Origin: Strigops habroptila
Lineage: Eukaryota > Chordata > Aves > Psittaciformes > Psittacidae
DNA: 64,000 bases
NCBI RefSeq assembly: GCF_004027225.2
Contig: NC_044283.2
Coordinates: 31,394,707 to 31,458,706 of the forward strand
Direction of reading: 5' to 3'
Shown: piece by piece, positions 34,505 through 46,500 of the stretch
Layout of the letters: the number at the start of each line of letters is the position of its first letter
Position numbering within the stretch: position 1 is the first letter of the stretch
Notes under the pieces: generated by a model
Database searches by the model: none
The model's input: the letters and a program-made list of their open reading frames with translations, nothing else
Told to the model about the DNA's origin: nothing
Translations under genes and position numbers: made by a program

Positions 34505-36880
34505 TGCTGTAACCTAACTCTCTAACTATAACCACCACTGCAGTTTTAGTAAACACTAAAATGATCATTAGTATGTCAGATACCTAATGTCATAATATCA
34601 TACAAACCATAACTCATTTAAAATAAATAACATGATAGCTCATCTGATTTTTATAGAGGAGAAAAAAACATGTTTTGTGTTTAAATCTTATTTTTGCAGT
34701 ATTCTGGAGATGGGGATAGTAGCAGCATTTGTTTCATACTTGCTTTCAAGACCTCAGAAAGTGACTGAAATGGAGAATAACACCCTTTGATTTGGGCACT
34801 GTTTCTTATAGTGCCAAACCAGAGATGATGACAGGTTTGATTTCCAGAGAGAGTGAATAGTCCTCAGCATTCATGGTGCTCAACTTTCTGAAGCACCAAG
34901 CCTTGTCCTGGCGGCATCCAATCTCAGAGTTGGATGGATAAAAAACCTGTTGTCTCCTTTTTCTCTTTTTTGGGGGGAGGGAGGTGAAGAAAAAGAAAAG
35001 AACTTCCTCAACTTTGAATAGTAGTGTGGGTATATCGGGAGAATAAAAGCATGAACTAGAACTAGATGATCTTTAGGTTCTTTCCAACCCTAACTATTCT
35101 ATGAGTATACTGCAACTCTTATCTAATTCCTTACAAAGATTTCGAATGATTAATGATTGTACACATAGATTTACTAAGACTGATCTTGAAAATCTTGATC
35201 CCATGAAGCAGTGGTAATAGGGCCACTGATTTAAATGAAAATGAGAGTCATTCTGCAAGTGTCACATTTAAAGCATTGGCCTGAAAAGATGTATCTAAGC
35301 TATCACTTTATTCATGGGGAGAGTTAGGGTCATTACAAGTAGGTTTACATTAGCTCCGATGGGACTAACTCTTTTTTTGTGCACACCCATTTAAAAGTAG
35401 GAAACTTAAAATTCGTAAAAATCACTTTATTTCTTCATGATACATATCTATATAGGAAAAAGGTTGCCAGCTTAAATATGTCTTAAAATGAATGCAGTCG
35501 GAGTGCTATTTCAAAGTGCTATTACCACATTTTCCAAAATATACTAATATTTGGAGCTCAGTCATCATTAGATCATTGACCTACCATGTGTATGAAAGGA
35601 AAAGGGAAATTTTACCTAGGAAGGCACACAAGAATTCTAACTAGCAGTTTTGCGGGTGACGGGGAAAAAACCCACTCTTTTCAAAATATAACAGTGCTAT
35701 TCTGTTTAAAGTAGGAAAGACTTTAAATACCTTGTAACAACAAAAATATCATTTTGCTTAATTTGTTACAGGTAACTGATGACATGTTTAGGTTATGCTG
35801 ATGTGTACTCAGGTCATTGCGTAAAACCCCTGAGAAGTTCTAGGCAGAATTGTAATAGAGCTGTAGAATTACATGAATGATGACATGTCATCATTTTACT
35901 CCACACCTGGGCCCTGCTGGCTGTTTTTCTGCTAACCAGGTACCCCAGGGTGAAGTCTTGGAGCAGGCTCAGGCAAGCAGGTCTGGAACTCTACATGTGT
36001 ATGTATTTATGAGGGTAGGGAAGCATTATGTATACTCTTGCTAATTTTTTTTATTACGGATGCAGATAAAGCCCAGAATTCCTTTAAGATCTGTAAATGT
36101 TCTACTCTTAAATCTGCTATGGACCTGGAACTGGGGCCAGGGACACCATTCCCCATGTACTTTATCTGCACTGAACTGTGGTCTTGTCTGCTATGGGATC
36201 TGCCTGTGACTTCTGTCAGCCATTATTTTTCTTCCTCTCAGTCCAGTGTCTTCATCCTGCCCTGCATCTACCTTTGAGGCCTCTCCAGTCACATTTCCAC
36301 CTCTCTTCTCCAAGGAAACCCTCAGATTTCGATAAACAGCTTTTGACAGCTCACTGTGGGCATAAACACACATGCAGCAAATGTCAAGTTTGCCATGTTC
36401 ATCTCTTAGCAATGAAGAGATATGGTACATGAAAACTCTATCATGGACTATGGACCACAACTAGCAATGCACAGATACTTCTGGTTTTCCATTTTTCCTG
36501 AGCAAGCATCTGGAAATCTCTTTGCTGTGGCAGGCTGGAATAAGTGCAATAGTTTGACTGTACTTTTGCTGTCTTAGGCCAGCACTGACCTGTGCCTGCT
36601 CTCCACCCCTAGGGTCACCAGTGCCATATAACCTATGTAGTTCTCTGCTCGTCTCTGCAGGTCCAGCTACAGCCCCAAAGACAAACAGCTTCCACCTGTG
36701 CAAGGCTGCGTATGGCAAACAGCAGCTGCCACCGATGAGCTAATTCCAGCAATAAACCTCCACAGCTGTCCCTGGGGTCACGATTATTTGGGATGCAGGC
36801 CTGTGTGAGGGTGCTGGGGCTGATGGTGCTGAGGGTAGGCTGTGTTAGTGTCCTCCACTGCCGGGTGAGGAGCTGTGGCA
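34505..36880. other. Spacer between SLC7A2 and PDGFRL
   Basis: About 2.4 kb of non-coding sequence with one small CR1 tail. It becomes more GC-rich toward the PDGFRL CpG island. No gene recognised. Confidence 0.75.
35058..35106 (+). mobile_element. CR1 LINE extreme 3' end, plus strand
   Basis: A roughly 50-bp tail: AACTAGATGATCTTTAGGTT, then TTTCCAACCCTAACTATTC and TATGAG. Diverged but recognisable. Confidence 0.85.
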
Positions 36881-37560
36881 GAGGTGGAGCTGCAGAAGGA
36901 GGACGCTGACACAAGGAGCCCAGGAGTGACCGGGGAAGCGCGGCAGCAGGTGCCCCGACTCGCGGGGAGCCCGGCTCGCCACTGAGGCGTCGCAGATCCC
37001 TCTTCCCTCCCTCCCGCCGCCGAGCAGCGCGGGCGGCGGGCGCGCCCTGGGGCAGCACGGCGGCGACACGCCCTGCCCGGCCCCGGCCGGCTCCTCCCCG
37101 CGCTGCGGCCCGTCGAGGCGCCACGGGGTCGCTTCCCACTGCCGCTCCAGCCTCGCCTCAGCCCAGAGCCCCGGCCAGTCCCGCCATGCGGCTCTGGGTG
37201 CTCCTCAGCCTGCTGCTGCTGCAGGAAATGCTGCCGCACGGTGAGCCGCGACCCCCGCTGCCCCGCCGGGTTCCCCCGCTTCGTGAGCCGCCTTGGGCTT
37301 TCCTTGCAGCCGGGCACTCTCCCTCGCACTCAGCGCGGCCGCCCCTGCCCGCCTTGGGCCATGCCAGCCCCTGGGGCTGGGCCAGAGCCATCTCGGGGGC
37401 GGCGGGGCTGCCGTCCTGCTGGGCAGAGGCGGGGGGAAGGCGGCTGGCGCTTGGTCTGCGGCCAGCGAGCCGCCGAGGCTCGCGCTGGAGACTGAAGATG
37501 TGGCTTCAGTCCGTGCTGAAGTTATGGGGAGAGGCGTTCGCCGCCACACTGGCCGTCCCC
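36880..37560 (+). promoter_or_regulatory. PDGFRL: CpG island and promoter of PDGFRL
   Basis: The only strongly GC-rich, CpG-dense stretch in the window, with many CCGCC/GGCGG words between about 36950 and 37480. It surrounds the first coding exon of PDGFRL. No TATA box was seen, which is typical of CpG-island promoters. The transcription start is probably in about 37000-37180. Long minus-strand open frames here are caused by the base composition. Confidence 0.8.
37186..37240 (+). CDS. PDGFRL: PDGFRL coding exon 1 (signal peptide)
   Basis: Encodes residues 1-18, a hydrophobic Leu-rich signal peptide. Donor GTGAGC at 37241, phase 1. The open frame continues into the intron but the join at 37240 fits the family. 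Confidence 0.93.
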
Positions 37561-40500
37561 CACCGCCCTTTCTCTTCAGGGTCGACGTTTGAGTCTATGC
37601 TTGAATCCCTGTGCAGAGCCGGAGGAGGGTCAGTGCTGGATGAGGTGCTTGGGTTTAAACAGTAAATGAAATGGTTTTGTGCACGGTTGTTGGGTTGTAG
37701 AGAGAACCAGGCTCTACTTGTAACTCAGTTTCAGGTTGTGATGAAATCGTGGTGGGGAAAGAGGCAAGTTTCTGACTGGGAAGGGACAGTCGCAACTTAA
37801 AAGGACAGTCTCTTCCTTTTAACTAGGCAAGAGAGAGGCTGTTTCTATCTTGCAAAATGCAAATAAACTTACTAAAACATATTTAGAATGAATAAAAATC
37901 CCCTTGTTTCTCACCACAGAAGGCCTGTGCAGCCCGTGGAAGGGATTGTAGAGAAATCTGAGGCGGGCTCTGAGGTGCATGGTGAGAGGCAGAGGAAAGG
38001 TAATTACCACAAGCAGCCCGGGAGGTCATCAGGAAAAAGTTCTTGTAAGAACATAAGTCCTTCACCCTGAGAACTGTTAAGCACTGAAAGAAGTTATTAG
38101 GGGAGGCTGTAGGGTCTCTAGCTTTGGGATAGTTGGACAAGGCTCTGAGCAACTGGACAGGGGCAGGAAGGGACTTCCAGAAGTCCTTCTAGCCCCATTC
38201 TTCTTACGAGTTAAGTGCAAAGGAATTGAACTCCAGACCAGAGTGGCGCAGGAGATGATTTCTGCTGAAAGATCCACTCACTGGGTATGCACTACCACAT
38301 CAAGAAAAGTGTTTCCTATTTGAGAAATAGACAATAAAAACACAGAATGAGAAATGGGTTGTAACTCGGGCAAAAGATTTCCCAGGCCTATGTTCTTAGT
38401 TTGTCTGGTTTGTGTTAAGGTTTGACTGAGTGGTTCCCATTATGTCGTCCAGGAGCTTAGCTACAGGAGAAATTAACCTGGGGTGTTTAATGTCAGTTCC
38501 TTGGCTAAAGCCAGAGGTGTATGTCCTCATGTAGACATTGTGATTTCAAAATAGCCATCCTAAGTTAGCTTGTATTGTTAATGAACAGTGAAATATGCCC
38601 CTCCAGTTTGTCCGTATGCGTGTTGATGCGTCACCGTCTATTGTCCATTTGAGTGTTTGGATGATTAGCTTTTCATTTGAAGTACCACAATTAGACATGT
38701 GTCCAACCTGTTTTGTTACATTAGTTGTAATCACAAAGGCTCTTGCCTCTCATCTTAATCCTGGTGGTTAAAAATTATTCTTTATGGTAACTTCACACTT
38801 GATTTATTACTGCTTTTTTCAAGAAAGAATTAATCAGTATTAACGAAAGTTGAAACGTTTCTGATGCTGCCAAGATGTAGCATGGGGCATGCTGCATGGA
38901 ATGGTAGGTCTGGCAGACAGTGAACACGATTCCTTTGTCCCTGTGGGAGACCTTGCTCATTCTGTTCTTCTGCAGTTCTCTAGGTGGGCACCTGAATAAG
39001 ATCAGGGGCCTTATTGAGTTAGAACATGTGCAGCTGTGAAACTGGTGGAACATGCATGTGGACATAGGTGATGTCTGTCTGAAGTCTAAACTGGATGCTT
39101 TTTAGGACTAACACTCATTTGGGGATTGTTGTGTGTGTGATATCTCTTGAGTGTGATATATGCGTGTGCTGCCCCTTGTGAGAACAAGGGGCAGCAAACA
39201 GTAAAGGCTAGGATGAGTGGAATACTGTGAACCAGGAGCAGAAGTGCTGTGTAGTGTATTTCTGTGATGTATCAATGCAGTCTCCTGCTTTAGAGGCTGT
39301 GTTAACAGGGACCCTGAATGTACTGCTGCAGAGGAAATCAGTACAGTGCATCTTAGAACTGACATTATGAGCTGATCAGAGGTTGAAAGGAGGACTTTTC
39401 TCAATATTTTTCTACTAAGTCTTATTATTTTTTTTTTTTAATAAGAATTGCTTTTGCTGGATTAAAACACCGAGGGCTTTGCACATATATCTAGTGAGAC
39501 GATGAAGTATCCCAAACATGTACTTACATAAATAGGCTTGTTGAGTTTGTTCCCTCCCCTGGGAAAGTGTTGCAGTTTGGGTAAAGAAATGGAGGAATCG
39601 GTGGTGAGTTTTGTATTCCTGGAGGGATTTGATTGTGTGTCCTCTTTATCATAGTTGATAGACTATGTACCAGTTTGTTTGTTGGTATTTATCAATTGAG
39701 TGATGATAGCAGTCAGGGTTGTGAGGTACAGAAGTGGTGCTGTCAGTAGATATCTGGACAGGCTTACAGGGAGTGTTGGGGAGGAGCATGGTCACGGCTT
39801 GTTTGGAAACTCACCTCTCCAGAAGGTACAGCAGAGAAGCAGAACTAGGTTTTCTGTGTAGGAATGTAAAAGCTCCTCCAATGGCGTTTCCTGAAATGCC
39901 GCTGCTGTCACCTGCAGGGAAGTACAAGGTCAGACAGACAAGAGTCTCACTGTGTGGCTGGGAGTGTGGTGTAGGAGGAAGGTGTTCAGACTCACTGGGA
40001 GCTACAGAAGCGTGGAACAGAGGGAGCTTGTGCAGAAAGGAAACCCTTCGTCTAGAGAAAATCAAAACCAGGCTTCTGGCACTTAAAATTGAAAAGCTTT
40101 CATAGCGGAGTCCTTAGCAGTTTCTTAAAGGCAGAGTGTCAGGTGTGGAAGAGCACACAGTTTGGGCTGATGTGTTTGCTAGGGGTGAGGTTTTAAAATC
40201 CATGTGCCTTCAAACAAGTGTCAGGATTGAGGTTGGTGGGATGCAGTAGAGATGGCAAAGAGCAGTTTAAACAAATAGTCCCATTTCAGTAGGGTTTGAG
40301 GTAAAAATAAATGGATGGCTGGACCAAAGCTTATGTGCTTCTAACAGATTTGGCAAGCACAACAGGGAACTGAAACAGCCAGTTTGAAATGGGGATGCTT
40401 ATCTGTGTATCAGGTCTGTCAGTGGGACCTTCTAATACTAGGACACAAATTACACAGGAAAGATGGAATAGCTCAATCCAAGGAAGAAGTGGCAGTATGT

Positions 40501-43500
40501 GTTGAAGAAAGCTTTAGCGTTAAATCTGATTCCTGGTGGGTTTGATCAGTAAAAGTCATCTGGACTTGAAATACCAGCTCTGTGGAGAACAACTAATGTG
40601 GTAACTGACTACCCAATGTGATGGGGGGAATGACTGTTAAGGAAAATCAGAGGGGCAGGAATGACTGGATAGAAAAGCAAAAGAAAGAATTACTTACCCT
40701 TGTGTAGGTTGGATCACACATGTCTGGTTTGATGCCGAGTGCAATGGTTTAGATGCCACGAATGATGATTTTGGGAAACCCCTGAGAAAAGCAGCAGTTC
40801 TTGACTTGATCTGGAGCAGTGCTTGGGTAATTGGATTCAGATGTTGCTTTAGAACAGCCAGGCTGTGGTTTTAATATTCTTGCAGGAATAATAAAAGCCA
40901 AAGAAACAACTGATGCATTTAATTTTGGAAGGGGGAATTGCATAAGATGAGGAGGCTCATTAACTCACATATGGGTTAAATATAAAAACCAGAATAAGGC
41001 AGATGAAAAGAGTGTGGGAAACAGCTTGCACAAGGGATAAAGCCAGCCATAAATCCTTCCCTTTTTCTGATGTGCTGGGGTCAGGCAGGGAGAGATGACC
41101 CCAGAATTTGTAAGGCTGGTAGGAACAGGGGATAAGAAAACACCTGCAGAAAGTGAAACAAGTGAAACTGAAAGACTTAATTGTTTGTGTACACCCATGG
41201 AGATGCTTAGGGAGGTTTTAATGGAAAATGGTGGCATGATAAGCATAGTGGAAACCTTGAGTGCAGTGTCCTACTGAGCACTGTAATAGGAGGCTCTGAG
41301 AATCTTTGCCTGAGAATTTCTGAATCTTTGCCTTCAGGGAGAATCACTAGAGGACATTTCTCGTTAATATGCCAAAATAATTGGCTTTAGAGAAAATCAA
41401 CGACATGAACAGTGTTTAAGTGCCATGATTTGGTGATACACACCTGAGACTTGAAAGAAATTTGAATCTGAAATTGCCAAAGTCTTAACTCTGATGCATA
41501 ACCCATCATGTAACTGTTCCTTTCCAGGGAAATGGAAATATGCCAGTATTTTAAGATTTTTGAGGGAGGTACAGGCACAAGTCAGATCTCTGTATTCTGT
41601 AAATTGAACTCATGAATAAATAAATGAAGTACAGAAATCGGTATGGCTTTATATGGCTGTCCACCTCCCGCCCTTTGGAAGCATGTTTTGTTTTGCAGGT
41701 CTGCTGAAGTTTTCTGAAGGACCTTATAGTTACAGTGTGTGGCCATGGATGAGTTGGTTGATGTACTTGGATTCTCAAAGGCTTTTGATAAGCCTGTTGC
41801 TAAAGGCTCCGTGAGAATAAAGGTGCTGCAAGACAAGGGAAGACCTCTAGTGGAGTAATAACTAATAGAAAACAAAGAGTAGGAGTTAATCTTCAGGTTT
41901 TGCAATGTGAGCATAGAATTGTTTTTATCCAGTTGAATTTCACAGGGATGGCACATGCTCTTCAGCATATTCATAAATCTGCTAAAAGAAAAGAAAACTC
42001 TCAGTGAAGAGCTACAGAAGGATTACTCTATTTTGAAAGACTGGGCAGTGGAAATTGTGTTGGTAGATGCAGAGTAACACAAATGGTTCGAACTTCATAT
42101 ACACATTGATGGTTTTCTACTTAGGAATTCTAACCAATGATTACTACTTAAGAAAGTGATCTTGGAGATACACTGGATTATTCTAGAGAAAGTCAGCTTC
42201 TAATATTGCTTTCTTTAAAAGTATTGAGCTCTTTAGACAGGAAAGAAGACACCACTAATATGTACAACAGTGATTTGACTGTATCTTGAATCTGGTGTGC
42301 AGTCTGCTTTTGTCTTTTCATGATGTAACTGAACTGTTGTCAGATGTGTATTCTTCATAGGGAAAATGAGTAGGACTTGTCAATCCAGGCGGGGTATGTT
42401 TAAAAGACACTTAAAATTCTGCTAAAGTACAAATGCTGCAGAGAAAGTTATTGGAGAAACAATGGATATTTATTCATTTAGTACAAAACCTAGGAGGCAT
42501 CTAATATTTATGTATAATTTATGTAGCTTTGAAAATTGACCAGTCTAATCAATGAAGGAAGAATGCACCAAAGACAACAAAACGGTGGCAACTGCAGTTC
42601 ACAGATCCCTTAAGCTAAAGGCTCTTGGAAGGTAGGAGACTAGTGTGAAAGGAGCAGAGTTGGTTGCCCTGTTCCTTGGTTGACATTTGACGCTGGGCGG
42701 TGTCAGTGCAAAGGTGTTGGCTAGACAGGCATTTGTTCTGACCCACTGTAGCCTCTCTAATGTAATGCAGGAATAAATGCTCCTGCACCAACTGTTTGCC
42801 CCTGTAGTATATGCACTGTGTCACTCGCTAGGGCAATGTGCTCTGAGTGACTAGAAAAACCCTACTTCATGGTCTGCCGTGGGAGACAGCAACCACTCTC
42901 CGAAATTGTCCTTTGCTACCATCATTCCCCCAAGCCTGTCAATTTTGCATGGCCAGTGGCATCACAGGTGAGAAGATAAGTTGGGAGAAGCATAAATATT
43001 TGTTTCACTCTCCCTTACGGAAACTATAAAACGTTACTCTTTGCCTTACTATGTCATGATTTTTGGAGGGCATTTCTGTTTGATCACTTCAGCTTGTGGC
43101 TCATTTTAAGGTGGCGAGGCATCTTTGTGATCAACCTCACCAATACTCATAATGTAGAAAATGTTTGTGTATCGGGGAGAGAAGTACCTTAGTAACTGGA
43201 TGTGTGCCTCTCAAAAATAATTATCACATGAGAGTCAGAGCTCAGAATGCATTGGGCAAACCACGATGACTACAGCATTGCTGTCTTCCAGTTTATTTTC
43301 TACTTGGTGTGAGACCAGAAGACAACCGCTCCTACACAGGCAGCCTTACTGTATCTGTGTGCTGGGATCCTGGAGTCACAGGATGGCTGAGATTGGAAGA
43401 GACCTCTTGGGATCATCGAGTCCAACCCCTGCTTGAGCAGGGTGCCTAAGGCCCTGTCTGGTTGGGTTTTGAGTATCTCCATGGGTACTCCACTACCTCT

Positions 43501-46500
43501 CCAGGCAACCTGTGCCAGTGCTTGATCACCCTCACTGTGAAATGTGTTTTCTTATGTTGATTGAATTTCCTGGTTTTAAAATTTGTGCTCATAAGGCTCT
43601 GTGCCATTTAAAAGAGATGTGGTGTACCTCAGCCTGGACTTAGAGAAGTGGAAGGCTGAAGCAGCACAAGATATCTAGGCAGGGTATGGGAAGCGTCATG
43701 GGAGCCATCAGTGGCAGGAGTCTGGAAGTGCTGCTGTTTGTACTGCAGCCAGTACCAGTTTTAATTCATGCCAACTTAGTATACAGCAGGGCTGGTTTTA
43801 ATTCCAGAGGGGGTTTTTGGATTGATTTCTACAATAAAATACCCAGGCATTTTCATGTGGAAAAGCAGTGTTCAATGTGAATTAGCTGTGAGGGAGTTAG
43901 TGGAGTTTTTGGTGTCTGGGAACAGCAGTTTTATACTCATCTTGCAGAAGATCTGTGCTTCCTGCTGTCAGTTGAAGTGGGAGTTGTATTTTACCTTTCT
44001 TGAGTTAGCGATACCTCACTTTTCCTTCCCATTTCCCTTGCTTTGTTTTTAAAGGCAGTTGGGCATCCCTGTTGTCTCCAGCAGGTAATGAAATCTTACT
44101 TTTTGCCTCTAAATAAGGTTCCGTTTTCATCTGGACTGTGAAAATAAACGGCTGTTGCAGAGAGGTGATCAATTAAATACTACCTCTAAGTGACTTAAGT
44201 GCAATTTGTATTTTCGCAGTACTTAACTGAGAAGAAAAAAACTACATCGCTATCAGTGTTTTATAAATAATCATGAAGTTCCACACTTGCAAGTTTCTCT
44301 TCATGTGTTTCATTTGGTAGCATGGTGTGTGAAAAGGCCATGCAGAATTGATGGGGGTATGACATCCTTATGAAGGTGGAGAACTTGTGTAGTGTCGTGC
44401 ACTAAATGGCAATGACATGAGGTAGAAATGACAAAAGTAACTGAAGACAGAAATGCTGTATTTCTTTCCTTCCCATTTGTCAAGTTCTCATACCTTACAT
44501 ATTTGTCTGCTCATGTCAACTATTAAGTATAGATTTTCCACATGTTGTTGAAAGCTGGGGTTTTTTTTTTCCTTTTTCCTCAGGAAAATGGGTCATGCCA
44601 GAGACTTCAAAAACTTATGGAAATTAACTCTTACTCATTTTTTATGAATGCTTTATAGGAAGAACAAAGTTTAGTTATTCTCTGTGATAAGGAAGATTTC
44701 TTTGTGAAAAAAGACTATGTAACCTTTTCCTAATCAGTAACATTGCTACCTTTTCTTTATTTTACTAGTTATTGGACAGCCTGTGAAGAGTAAGCATCCA
44801 AAAGAACCTGGGGAAAACAAAATTAAGCCTGTTAACAAAAAAGTAAAACCCAAAACTTCTAAAGCAAAGGAGAGAGAATCTGCTGACTCCTCTTTGAAGT
44901 CCCAGTCCATATTGACACAGGTGATGGATAAAGGTCACTTCCAGAAACTAGCTCCCACTTTAAGCCTGTCTGCAGGACAAAGCATAGAACTGCGGTGTAA
45001 GGGGAGTAATGTTACTTGGAACTATCCTTCATACTTAGACACCTTTAAAGACTCCAGACTCAGGTAAGCTGTTTTTCATTTTTTGAGGGGCTGGGGGGAA
45101 ATCCAGAACTTCCCCCCCCCCCCCCCCCCGCCTCCTTCCAACCCCATTGGGGTTTTTGTTTGTTTATTTACATTTTTACAATCAAGGTATTCCATCTCGT
45201 GGTTTCTAACATCAACAGAAAAAGATGAGCATCTTTCAGTCTTCACCAGTCACTGCCCTGTGATCCACACTGTGGAATAGTGTTGTATGTGTGAACTAGG
45301 TTTCCTTCAGATGGATCCGAAATAGAAGATGTGGTCCAGCAGGACACCAGTGTGCTCCAGCCATGGACAGGGAACTGTATTAGAGCCAGTCCAAAGTAAA
45401 GCTCTCAATATATGTGATGTCAGGTACTCACTACCAACTCTGTGACTCTACTACACCTGCTACTGGTGGCCTATACTGATTGCCAATGTAGCTACCGCCT
45501 GAGGCAGTAAGATTAATTTTCTGAAGAGGCTCAAACATGATACTCTTGTAGCATCTGAATCTCTCAACTAGCAAAAACATACACCAACCACCATGATAAG
45601 GAGCAAGTAAGAGTAGTATTCACTTTTTCAGTCAGAGTTATCTTTGTATGCAAAAAAAAAAAAAAAGAGGGATTGTGAGGTTTGTGGTGTGGCAGAGTTT
45701 AATGCTGAAGGTAGTTGTCTTGGGATTAGGAAGGCTTTTTCTTCCATCTAGTGACATCTTAATGGAAACTGCATAAATAGTTGTTAGAGCTCCCTTATCA
45801 TCTTTGTGGCCCTCCTCTGGACTTGCTCCAACAGTTCCATGTCCTTATGTTGAGGGCACCAGAACTGCACACAGTACTCCAAGTGGGGTCTCACGAGAGC
45901 AGAGTAGAGAGACAGGATCACCTCCTTAAAGATGAAAGACAAGTAGTGAGGAGACTGTGGAGCACTGGGAATGATGCCCTAAAAATGAACTGTAAGGAGC
46001 TTTTCTTTCATTATTAGGTGAGAAAGGCACAGAGGTATGAGGAAATCAACTCCTATTGTCCTGTTGTTCCTAAATTAAGTAAAAGTGTGTATGCTTTCTG
46101 TAAATAACTGATTGAGGTTATGTGAATCTCTGTGATCCATTTTGCTTATTTACAGGTATGATGCTACTTTACAATCACACCCAGTTAATTAATTTTTCAG
46201 ATATATTCTTCAACTTTCCAATTCTCTTTTAAGGAGTGTTGAAGATTGGCAGTTATACACTGGGTTTTCTTGCATGTCCTTCTGACATTCATAAGCCTGT
46301 TTTTCTCTTGAGTGTTTATTTGCTTGTCCCCTGACGGCTGAGGAGTTCAAGAGCTACCCTGGCTGAATAAACCTCTGTAGCTAGTGCAAGGCTTCTGTCA
46401 TAGTAAGTTACAGCAGCAAGCCTGTTTCTTCTGAGGGCTAATTGCAGCAGCATCTCTCAGAAGATCTTGTGGCCTGTTTTAAACAACTATTGCTTTTTCT

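Larger units (their letters stand above)
37241..44768 (+). other. PDGFRL: PDGFRL intron 1
   Basis: 7.5-kb intron. The first 300 bases belong to the CpG island. It contains a perfect 13-bp hairpin at 39167-39196 and a minus-strand CR1 fragment at about 43374. A 123-codon open frame at 39734-40105 resembles nothing I know and lacks splice context. Confidence 0.9.

Noticed and set aside
36633-37391. Long minus-strand open frames (up to 181 codons) over the PDGFRL promoter
   Set aside because: They are Arg/Ala/Pro/Gly-rich, overlap each other in several frames, and come from CpG-island composition. No splice or family evidence.
39167-39196. MicroRNA precursor at the perfect hairpin
   Set aside because: The paired stem is about 13-15 bp, shorter than the roughly 22-30 bp needed; kept only as an unexplained hairpin.
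39734-40105. 123-codon plus-strand frame in PDGFRL intron 1
   Set aside because: No family resemblance and no flanking splice signals noticed.
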